This document shows, in pieces, positions 6,013 through 11,301 of a stretch of DNA of 11,301 nt. A program made the translations under genes and the position numbers. The notes below the pieces were generated by a model that was given only the letters and a program-made list of their open reading frames with translations, had not been told where the DNA came from and did no database searches. Position 1 is the stretch's first letter, and each line of letters begins with the position of its first letter. This DNA comes from Comamonadaceae bacterium. GTDB taxonomy: Bacteria > Pseudomonadota > Gammaproteobacteria > Burkholderiales > Burkholderiaceae_C. The DNA is taken from positions 1-11,301 of the forward strand of contig CANGZG010000069.1 in the NCBI GenBank assembly GCA_947458415.1, in the 5' to 3' direction.

Positions 6013-6804
6013 ATGTCCAGTCAACGTTATTCGTCTTTGACCGAGGTGTTGTTGTCCGCTTGGCGCGAGGGCCGCCATGTGTCGGATTGGTCACAGGTGT
6101 CCCCCTTGCCGCAAACCCGCGCGCAAGGTTACGAGGTGCAAGCCGCGTTTGGCGAGGCCACCGGTCAACCCAGCATGGGCTGGAAAATCGCCGCCACCAG
6201 CCAAGCCGGTCAGCAACACATCAATGTCAGCGGTCCGTTGGCGGGGCGGCTGTTGCGCTCGCGTTGCCAGCCCGCGGGTTCAACCGTGGCTTTGGGTTCG
6301 AACCGCATGCGCGTCATGGAGCCGGAGTTCGCGTTTCGCATGGCGCAGGACGTGAAGCCGACGGGGACCACACCTTTGTCGATGGACACAGTCATGGCGC
6401 ATGTCAAGGATTTGCATTTGGCCATTGAAATTCCCGACTCACGTTTCGCCCATTTTGTGCAAGCTGGCGAGGCGATGTTGTTGGCCGACTTCGCCTGTGC
6501 CCACCAATTGGTGCTGGGTGAAGCCGTGACCCATGCTTGGCGTGGCATGGACTTGAGCCAGCATGCGGTGCAAGTGCGAAACCACGGCGAACCCAAAGCC
6601 AGCGGCAGTGGCGCGAATGTATTGGGCGACCCGCGCTTGGCCTTGACCTGGTTGGCCAACGAGTTGATCAGCCATGGCATGTGCTTGCGTGAAGGCGACA
6701 CTGTCATCACCGGCACCTGTGTCGTGCCCGTGGTGGTCAGCGAAGGCGATGCGATCGAGGCGGATTTCGGCGTGTTGGGTCAGATCACCGCACACTTTTC
6801 GTGA
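6013..6804 (+). CDS. 2-keto-4-pentenoate hydratase-like enzyme (MhpD/fumarylacetoacetase-like fold)
   Basis: A 263-residue cytosolic protein of the 2-hydroxypentadienoate hydratase / 4-oxalocrotonate decarboxylase group. These enzymes use a divalent metal to hydrate (or decarboxylate) short unsaturated keto acids from meta-cleavage of aromatics. Visible family features are GWKIA with Lys58, the metal-binding M-E-P-E-F-A-F (Glu103, Glu105), A-I-E-I-P with Glu139, GSGANVLGDPRLALTWLAN (198-216) and ITGTC (232-236). Length is typical. It stands alone: no ring-cleavage dioxygenase, aldolase or aldehyde dehydrogenase lies beside it, so the pathway and exact substrate cannot be assigned. It is divergent from the adhesin E-like/PPK2 operon and ends 25 bases from the convergent ChrA stop. 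Hydratase versus decarboxylase cannot be separated from sequence alone. Confidence 0.88.
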   Translation: MSSQRYSSLTEVLLSAWREGRHVSDWSQVSPLPQTRAQGYEVQAAFGEATGQPSMGWKIAATSQAGQQHINVSGPLAGRLLRSRCQPAGSTVALGSNRMRVMEPEFAFRMAQDVKPTGTTPLSMDTVMAHVKDLHLAIEIPDSRFAHFVQAGEAMLLADFACAHQLVLGEAVTHAWRGMDLSQHAVQVRNHGEPKASGSGANVLGDPRLALTWLANELISHGMCLREGDTVITGTCVVPVVVSEGDAIEADFGVLGQITAHFS

Positions 6805-6829
6805 GGCTGGCCAGGGCCTTGATGATGGG

Positions 6830-8188
6830 TCAAAAACCCAGCCATACTGTGCGCAGAAAGTGATGCATCAACCCCAATGCAGCGGCGCTGAACACCACGT
6901 TCAACACAGACCATTGGAACCGAAACAAGACCATCAGCCAAGCCACGGTCAAGGCAGCAGCCCCCCAGTCAAACGGCCCTGAAGCGCCTTGTGGCCAACC
7001 CACGTGGCAGACAAAGAACACCGCCAAATTCAGCATGACGCCCACCACCGCGGCGGTGATGCCACTCAGCGGTACCGTGAAACGCCATTGGTTGTGCGTC
7101 ATCTCGACCATCGGGCCACCCGCCAAAATGAACACGAACGAGGGCAAAAACGTGAACCAGGTGGCGACCAGCGCGCCCAAGACGCCCGAGAGCATCTGCC
7201 CATCGCCCTGCAGCACAGGCTGGGCATGGCCGCCCAGATAACCGACAAAGGTCACCACCATGATCAGCGGGCCGGGCGTGGACTCGCCCAGTGCCAAGCC
7301 ATCCATCATTTGCGGGCCGCTCAACCATTGGAACGACTCGACCGCGCCTTGGTACACATATGGCAACACCGCGTAGGCACCGCCAAATGTCATCAGTGCC
7401 GCTTTGCTGAAAAAACCGCCCATGTCGAGCAAGGTGTTTGACGGGCCCCACAGCGACCAGAGCAAGCCCATCGGCAGCGCCCAGAGCAGCAACCCGGTCA
7501 ACACCACCCAAACAAATCGCCGAGTCTGGAATCGCGCATGTTCAGGCAGTGGCGTGTGGTCATTGATGATGGCCGACGATTCGCCGGGCGTGGCAGCGCC
7601 GACAGCGTGGGCGGCGTTGGTTGATGCAGTTTGGACATGGCGCTTGAATGCCAACGCCAAACCGGCCGCTGCCAGCAAGATCACAGGGAAAGGGACTTGC
7701 CCTGACCACATCGCGACAAAACTCAAGCCAGCCAACAGCCACATGAAACGGCCTTGCAAGGCGCGCTTGCCCACACGATGCACCGCTTGGATGACGATGG
7801 CGACCACCGCTGGTTTGATGCTGGCAAACAGCGCGGCCATCCAAGCCAGTTGGCCATATGCGACATAAAGCCCGGACAACACCGTGATCAACACCAAAGA
7901 CGGCAACACAAACAACACACCTGCCAAGATGCCGCCCGTGGTTTTGTGCATCAGCCAACCCAAATACGTGGCGAGTTGTTGTGCTTCTGGGCCGGGCAAC
8001 AGCATGCAGTAATTCAAGGCATGCAAAAACCGTTTTTCAGACAACCAACCACGCTCGACCACCAAGGTCTGGTGCATGATGCTGATTTGGCCGGCAGGGC
8101 CACCGAAACTGATGAAACCCAGCTTGAACCAAAACCACAGGGCTTCGCGAAAACTGACGGTGGGTATCGGCGGGTCAGTGGGCGTCAT
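6830..8188 (-). CDS. chrA: ChrA-type chromate transporter, two-domain (long-chain)
   Basis: A 452-residue membrane protein with two CHR domains, the long-chain form of the chromate ion transporter family. Members export chromate from the cytosol, driven by the membrane potential, although many homologues are untested. Domain 1 (about 10-185) has FGGPAGQI (28-35) and LLPGPEAQQLATYLGW (63-78). Domain 2 (about 228-445) repeats the pattern with MTFGGAYAVLPYV (266-278) and ESTPGPLIM (302-310). A polar linker (about 186-222) joins them. Many hydrophobic spans are evident. It lies 48 bases downstream of the small AtuA-partner gene on the same strand and is probably the last gene of the tetR-atuA operon. 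No chrB regulator is nearby. The ribosome binding site is weak. The family call is firm; chromate as the true substrate in this setting is uncertain. Confidence 0.92.
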   Translation of the reverse strand: MTPTDPPIPTVSFREALWFWFKLGFISFGGPAGQISIMHQTLVVERGWLSEKRFLHALNYCMLLPGPEAQQLATYLGWLMHKTTGGILAGVLFVLPSLVLITVLSGLYVAYGQLAWMAALFASIKPAVVAIVIQAVHRVGKRALQGRFMWLLAGLSFVAMWSGQVPFPVILLAAAGLALAFKRHVQTASTNAAHAVGAATPGESSAIINDHTPLPEHARFQTRRFVWVVLTGLLLWALPMGLLWSLWGPSNTLLDMGGFFSKAALMTFGGAYAVLPYVYQGAVESFQWLSGPQMMDGLALGESTPGPLIMVVTFVGYLGGHAQPVLQGDGQMLSGVLGALVATWFTFLPSFVFILAGGPMVEMTHNQWRFTVPLSGITAAVVGVMLNLAVFFVCHVGWPQGASGPFDWGAAALTVAWLMVLFRFQWSVLNVVFSAAALGLMHHFLRTVWLGF

Positions 8189-8201
8189 TCGCCGATTATG
8201 C

Positions 8202-8227
8202 GGGGCGGAACGTTTGAACCACGCCCC
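8202..8227 (-). other. Intercistronic stem-loop between the AtuA-partner gene and chrA
   Basis: A perfect 6-base GC-rich stem (GGGGCG with CGCCCC, 14-base loop) fills the 48-base gap before chrA. No T-run follows on the minus strand, so it is not a standard intrinsic terminator. It may be an RNA processing, stability or attenuation element that sets the ChrA level relative to the upstream genes, or it may be chance in GC-rich DNA. Confidence 0.3.
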
Positions 8228-8236
8228 AAGCAGGCC

Positions 8237-8626
8237 TCAAAAATCGGACAGCACCTGTTGCGTGGCTGTCAACACCGCCTCGGCTTGGCGGGTATCGATG
8301 TCGATCTCCATGCGCAGCAATTGCGCGGCGATGGTTTTGCCCAAGTTGTCGCTTCGCAAACTCGATGCCGCACCGCCATTGAGTGCGCCTCGCAAGATGA
8401 ATTTCAAAGCGAGCAGGTTGGGCAAATCAAAACGCTCGACAGCGGCGTGGGGTGGCAGGGTGTGGGCTGGCCACAGGTGGGCGAAATGCAAACGCAATGC
8501 GTCTGCGGTGACATGCTCAGCCAACACCGCATAACCCAAGGGTTCCCAAGCAAACAAACCGATGTCAGCGGTGTCGGCTTTGTCGCCACTGCGTGCGTGC
8601 GCGATTTGCGACAGACGCAACTTCAT
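8237..8626 (-). CDS. AtuA-like ferredoxin-fold partner domain, separate small protein
   Basis: A 129-residue protein matching the small domain that accompanies AtuA (DUF1446-type) proteins, which starts with a conserved A-H-A-R-S-G-D-K-A-D-T-A-D-I-G-L block (here residues 9-24) and contains F-D-L-P-N-L-L-A-L-K-F (66-76). In some organisms this domain is fused to the C-terminus of AtuA; here it is a separate gene. The start at 8626 overlaps the AtuA stop (ATGA, 8623-8626) and has a strong ribosome binding site, GGGAGG at 8631-8636, only 4 bases upstream. The frame extends to 8833, but that part reads as the antisense-like shadow of AtuA. It probably forms a complex with the preceding protein in acyl-CoA or terpene-like catabolism; no activity can be read from it alone. 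Confidence 0.85.
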   Translation of the reverse strand: MKLRLSQIAHARSGDKADTADIGLFAWEPLGYAVLAEHVTADALRLHFAHLWPAHTLPPHAAVERFDLPNLLALKFILRGALNGGAASSLRSDNLGKTIAAQLLRMEIDIDTRQAEAVLTATQQVLSDF

Positions 8627-9996
8627 GCCGCCTCCCACAGTTGAACATCCACATGGGCTTCTATGGCTTGCCGGTTGACCAGCGTGGGCCACAAACCCAG
8701 CAGTTGGCTGGCAGGCGGCATGCCATGAAAACCACCCATGTACGGCGGGCCTGACAACGCCAACCACGGGAACAAACGCGGAAATGCATCGGCATGTTGT
8801 TTGTCGCGGGTACGAATGGCCATGCGCAGCCAAATTTCATTGGCGTCGTCAGCGCCAAGCTGGCTGGCATGCGGCCCCAAGAAGGTGTTGTGCCCAAGGT
8901 ATTCGATGCACAACTCATCGTGCGGCAACCGTGTTTCTTGCATTTGCAATTGCACGGCTTGGGCGACCGCTTGCGCTTTTTGCATCGCATCGGGCCAACA
9001 AAAGCCAGTGACCGCATGCCCCATCCAGCCGTTGCGGTAACCCGCCACCAGCTTGAGTTGCGCAGGTGCCGGGTGTCCGATGGCGCCACGTACTTGCACC
9101 CGGTCGTGGCCCAAATCGTGCAGTTCCAACTCGCCCATGTCGAGCACCACGTCGGGGGTGACGTAGCAGCGCGGGTTGTGCACCTCGTAAAGCAGTTGCT
9201 GGCGCACAGTGTGAAAGTTGATCCGACCACCGGTTTGAGGGGCTTTGCATAACCGGACATGTGCTTGTGCATCGACTTCAGCGATCGGAAAACCGATGTG
9301 CGACAAATCGGGAATGCGCTGCCACACGCCAGCCGAACCAAAATTGCCGCCAGCGCCTTGGCCAGAGCATTCCAGCAAATGACCGACCACCGTGCCTTGC
9401 GCCAATCGGTCCCAGTCGTCAGCCGCCCAAGCAAACTCATGGATCAACGGCCCCAAAAACAAAGCCGCGTCAGCCACACGACCGGTCAGCACAATGTCAG
9501 CACCCATGGCCAGCGCCTTGGCAATCGGTTGTGCGCCCAAGTAGACATTCGCAAACACCCATTCATCGCGTTGCGGGCCCAAGGCCGCGCCCGTGTCCAT
9601 GTGCGCCAAGGTTTCGCCGCTGGCTTGCAGTTGGTCGATTTGGTCCAGCACGTTGTCGCCAGTGACCACGGCTATGCGGGCTTTCCAACCTTTGGACGCG
9701 AACAGGGTTTGCAAGGCGAGGGCAGCGGCCGTCGGGTTGAGCCCGCCCGCGTTCAGCACGAATTTCACACCGCGTGAAGACGCGGCAGGCCAGAGCTGGG
9801 TCAGCATGGGCAGCAGGTCTCGTGCATAGCCAGCGCTTGGGTCTTTTTGGCGGTCTTTTTGCAAGATGGCCAAGGTCAATTCGGCCAAATGGTCAGAGCA
9901 CACATAGTTCACGTTGCCGCGTTCAATCGCGGCCAACACCGGCGACCAGTTGTCGCCGTAAAAACCCAATCCTGAGGTCAGTCGCACGCTTTTCAT
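8623..9996 (-). CDS. atuA: AtuA family protein (acyclic terpene utilization / DUF1446)
   Basis: A 457-residue AtuA-family (formerly DUF1446) protein. The namesake belongs to the citronellol/geraniol (acyclic terpene) utilization cluster of Pseudomonas, where its exact reaction is unclear; many homologues sit in other acyl-CoA pathways. Family features are a Gly-rich start (GLGFYGDN, 9-16), CSDHLAELTLAILQ (33-46), NAGGLNP (82-88), TGRVADAALFLGPLIHEFAW (171-190) and HLLECSGQGAGGNF (206-219). The remaining C-terminal domain is supplied by the next gene. The ATG overlaps the TetR stop (ATGA, 9993-9996) and has no visible ribosome binding site, so translation is probably coupled to that of the regulator. 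No acyl-CoA carboxylase, lyase or dehydrogenase gene is in the window, so a terpene role is only a family label. Confidence 0.9.
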   Translation of the reverse strand: MKSVRLTSGLGFYGDNWSPVLAAIERGNVNYVCSDHLAELTLAILQKDRQKDPSAGYARDLLPMLTQLWPAASSRGVKFVLNAGGLNPTAAALALQTLFASKGWKARIAVVTGDNVLDQIDQLQASGETLAHMDTGAALGPQRDEWVFANVYLGAQPIAKALAMGADIVLTGRVADAALFLGPLIHEFAWAADDWDRLAQGTVVGHLLECSGQGAGGNFGSAGVWQRIPDLSHIGFPIAEVDAQAHVRLCKAPQTGGRINFHTVRQQLLYEVHNPRCYVTPDVVLDMGELELHDLGHDRVQVRGAIGHPAPAQLKLVAGYRNGWMGHAVTGFCWPDAMQKAQAVAQAVQLQMQETRLPHDELCIEYLGHNTFLGPHASQLGADDANEIWLRMAIRTRDKQHADAFPRLFPWLALSGPPYMGGFHGMPPASQLLGLWPTLVNRQAIEAHVDVQLWEAA

Positions 9997-10640
9997 GGGG
10001 TACGCAAAAAGAATTGCACGGTTCGTTCAATCAATGCGTCCAAGGTCCAAGGGTTGTTAGTTTGGTCTGTTTCCTTGAACCAGGTGACGGTGTAATTGAT
10101 GGCGCCCAAAATCATCAGTCGCGCGGTTTTTTCGGCGTCTGGCATCAGCGATTTGTCTGCAGTGAAGTGACCCAAGCGACCTTGCTGAATCAATTGGCTC
10201 AAGGTGTGGTGCCACAAGCCGTCGTAACGGTCTTTCAATGCAATGATGTCGCGTTTATCGCCTTGCGGCAAGTGGCGCCATTCATAAATCATGACCGCAA
10301 TGAAATCGCTGCCCGGGTCATGCAAGATGCCGTAATGGGTGCGCACCAGTGCGCGAAATTCTTCGGCAGCGGTTGGCGCGTGGGCCAGCGCATCGGTGGT
10401 GATTTGCAGGCCCATTTTCAAGCCTTGTTCCATCACCGCTCGGAGGATTTCTTCTTTGTTTGCGAAATGGTAGAACGGGCTGCCAGAGCGCATGCCCACG
10501 GCGGCAGCGATGTCACGCACCGTGGTGGCCTTGAACCCTTTTTCGCGGAACAGGCGCGCAGACGCACGAACCAAAGCCTCTCGCCGATTGGCTTCGTCAG
10601 ACGGCGCATGGGCTTTGCGATCGGTCATGGCGTGAGTCAT
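9993..10640 (-). CDS. TetR/AcrR family transcriptional regulator
   Basis: A 215-residue TetR-family regulator. The N-terminal helix-turn-helix lies at about residues 22-69, with A-T-T-V-R-D-I-A-A-A-V-G-M followed by S-G-S-P-F-Y-H-F-A-N-K-E-E-I-L, the classical TetR signature; the C-terminal all-helical part (about 80-215) should bind a ligand and form the dimer. Two close ATGs (10640 and 10628) are possible and neither has a clear ribosome binding site. It is the first gene of a run with atuA, the AtuA-partner gene and chrA, and overlaps atuA by ATGA, so it probably represses its own operon and responds to a substrate or CoA intermediate of it. The ligand cannot be named. Candidate inverted repeats lie just upstream. 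Confidence 0.92.
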   Translation of the reverse strand: MTHAMTDRKAHAPSDEANRREALVRASARLFREKGFKATTVRDIAAAVGMRSGSPFYHFANKEEILRAVMEQGLKMGLQITTDALAHAPTAAEEFRALVRTHYGILHDPGSDFIAVMIYEWRHLPQGDKRDIIALKDRYDGLWHHTLSQLIQQGRLGHFTADKSLMPDAEKTARLMILGAINYTVTWFKETDQTNNPWTLDALIERTVQFFLRTP

Positions 10641-10762
10641 GTGACTTGGCGTGCCACCAAGGGGTTAAACCTGCATGATAGGTGAACTCTTTGCAGGTAT
10701 TGCATTGGCAGCGGCAGGGGTTCTTCAAACTCGCCCCGCAGCGTTGCAGAGCTGGTTGCCAT
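10637..10762 (-). CDS. Doubtful 41-residue ORF between the secreted-protein gene and tetR
   Basis: An ATG frame of 41 codons begins 6 bases after the stop of the right-hand secreted-protein gene and ends with TGA overlapping the tetR ATG (ATGA at 10637-10640), mirroring the other couplings in the window. It has no ribosome binding site, no recognisable motif, no membrane span, and several rare codons (AGA, AGG, CTA). It may be chance. If real, it would favour 10640 as the tetR start. Confidence 0.15.
   Translation of the reverse strand: MATSSATLRGEFEEPLPLPMQYLQRVHLSCRFNPLVARQVT
10645..10661. promoter_or_regulatory. Candidate operator: CTTGG-N7-CCAAG inverted repeat
   Basis: A 17-base inverted repeat (5-base arms, 7-base spacer) ends 4 bases upstream of the tetR ATG at 10640. 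TetR-family regulators usually bind palindromes of about this size near their own promoter, so it is a reasonable autoregulation site. The arms are short, and such repeats also occur by chance. Confidence 0.3.
10669..10698. repeat. Inverted repeat ACCTGCA-N16-TGCAGGT upstream of tetR
   Basis: Two perfect 7-base arms separated by 16 bases lie in the gap between the adhesin-gene stop and tetR. It could be a second operator or a long-loop RNA hairpin in the intergenic transcript. No T-run follows it on the minus strand, so a standard intrinsic terminator is unlikely. Confidence 0.3.
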
Positions 10763-10768
10763 GTGATG

Positions 10769-10921
10769 TCAGGCGACCAGCACGCCGTTGGTTCTTAACA
10801 CCGCCACGTCTGTGCTGGACAAGTTGACGCCTTCGAGCCAAATGGTCTGCGACACGGTACCTGCTGCAGCGCCGTCGATGTCAATCACCAAGCGGGTGCT
10901 GTTGGCGGTGGAAGTGCCCGG
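10769..10921. repeat. Right arm of an inverted paralogous repeat
   Basis: This is the partner of the left arm at 1-153. Three of the four differences are silent and the fourth changes Ile to Val in the last-but-one codon. DNA beyond the stop codons is not similar, so the repeat is gene-borne rather than a mobile-element end. Confidence 0.92.
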
Positions 10922-11301
10922 TGCAATTTGTCCGGTGGTGACAGTGACCCACTGCGACAGGGTGGATGTTCCTGATGTGTAACCCGTCAACACGTTCAGG
11001 ATGTCCAGTTTGTCGCCGCTGGTGCCGTTCCAAGCGCTGAAGTCTTTGATGATGTCTGTGGCGCCTGTGCCCGCGTCTGATGCGTTCCATTTGAAGAGGT
11101 CGTTGTCCAGCAATCTGTAACTGGCGCTCAAATTGGTGACGTCGGTGTTGAGCGTGGTGGAGGTGAAAGTGATGGCTGTGTTTCCCCCGATGAGGGTCGA
11201 CTGCCCTGAGGACCAACCTGTCAAACTGCCGCTCGCGGTGTAGGTGACACCACTGACGGTGTTGCCAGTGGTGGCGCCAGCAGCCAAGCCAGTGAATGCA
11301 C
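10769..11301 (-). CDS. C-terminal part of a large type I-secreted protein (right copy), 5'-truncated by window
   Basis: The frame is open from the window edge to TGA at 10769, giving about 176 residues of a larger protein. The sequence is rich in Thr, Ser and Gly with no Cys. The final part has the pattern of the type I secretion C-terminal target domain (VC_A0849 subclass): D-N-D-L-F-K-W (about 11107-11087), then an Asp/Gly stretch ending T-D-I-I-K-D-F, then GDKLDILNVL, then a terminal L-V-I-D-I-D-G and S-Q-T-I-W-L-E-G-V block. This domain would be the uncleaved secretion signal of a giant adhesin or RTX-like protein passed through an ABC-transporter/TolC system, none of which is in the window. 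An internal TTG is not a real start. The last 153 bases are almost identical to the left-edge copy in opposite orientation. Confidence 0.8.
   Translation of the reverse strand, partial: AFTGLAAGATTGNTVSGVTYTASGSLTGWSSGQSTLIGGNTAITFTSTTLNTDVTNLSASYRLLDNDLFKWNASDAGTGATDIIKDFSAWNGTSGDKLDILNVLTGYTSGTSTLSQWVTVTTGQIAPGTSTANSTRLVIDIDGAAAGTVSQTIWLEGVNLSSTDVAVLRTNGVLVA

Noticed and set aside
6826..6840. Stem TGGGT-loop-ACCCA at the ChrA stop as a bidirectional terminator
   Set aside because: The stem is only 5 bases, overlaps the ChrA stop codon, and has no T-run on either strand after it.
7754..8644. 296-codon open frame on the plus strand
   Set aside because: It crosses chrA and the AtuA-partner gene in antisense and has no domain; composition is His/Gln/Arg-rich as in typical shadows.
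9774..10685. 303-codon open frame on the plus strand
   Set aside because: It is antisense to the start of atuA and all of the TetR gene, both well supported.
1..11301. The inverted ends as terminal repeats of a composite transposon
   Set aside because: The repeats are coding 3' ends of secreted-protein genes stopping exactly at the stop codon; no transposase or insertion-sequence ends are visible.
1..11301. tRNA, rRNA, riboswitch or CRISPR array
   Set aside because: No cloverleaf-like, rRNA-like or regularly spaced repeat sequence was seen; gaps are short and explained above.

Overview
The window looks like chromosomal DNA of a betaproteobacterium, most likely Burkholderiales/Comamonadaceae (Limnohabitans- or Rhodoferax-like). 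The reasons are moderately GC-rich DNA with heavy use of TTG and CTG for leucine, tight 4-base gene overlaps, and a gene set (DUF1800/DUF1501 pair, split AtuA pair, long-chain ChrA, PPK2, BchC) that fits this group. A strong bchC homologue points to an organism, or a recent ancestor, able to make bacteriochlorophyll. The genus is an inference, not read from a marker gene.

Layout. (1) Both edges carry the 3' end of a large secreted-protein gene with a type I secretion C-terminal domain. The left copy runs rightwards and ends at 153; the right copy runs leftwards and ends at 10769. Both point inward, and their last 153 bases match at 149 positions, so about 10.6 kb of single-copy genes is bracketed by inverted paralogous ends. 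(2) 160-3189 (minus): an exported DUF1800 protein followed by a Tat-exported DUF1501 protein, in one operon. (3) 3214-4752 (plus): a possible 48-residue membrane micro-ORF, bchC, a small cupin, and a 43-residue single-span membrane protein starting inside the cupin stop codon. No other photosynthesis gene is present. (4) 4739-5913 (minus): an exported adhesin-E-like protein coupled to a class III-type polyphosphate kinase 2. (5) 6013-6804 (plus): a lone 2-keto-4-pentenoate-hydratase-like enzyme. (6) 6830-10640 (minus): a TetR regulator, an AtuA-family protein, its small AtuA partner domain and a ChrA transporter, apparently one operon.

How the parts may work together. Four junctions are ATGA overlaps (4621-4624, 5542-5545, 8623-8626, 9993-9996), which suggests translational coupling. 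At two of them (PPK2 and atuA) the downstream gene has no visible ribosome binding site of its own. The three tail-to-tail junctions have almost no space (6 bp gap, 14 bp overlap, 25 bp gap) and no convincing intrinsic terminator. The most unusual unit is the bchC transcription unit: a pigment-pathway dehydrogenase outside its usual bchCXYZ setting, with a cupin and one or two tiny membrane proteins. The second is a chromate-transporter-family gene as the last gene of a TetR/AtuA operon.

There is no stretch over 300 bases without a gene. The largest gaps are 3190-3371, 10641-10768 and 5914-6012. I saw no tRNA, rRNA, CRISPR array, insertion sequence or integrase.
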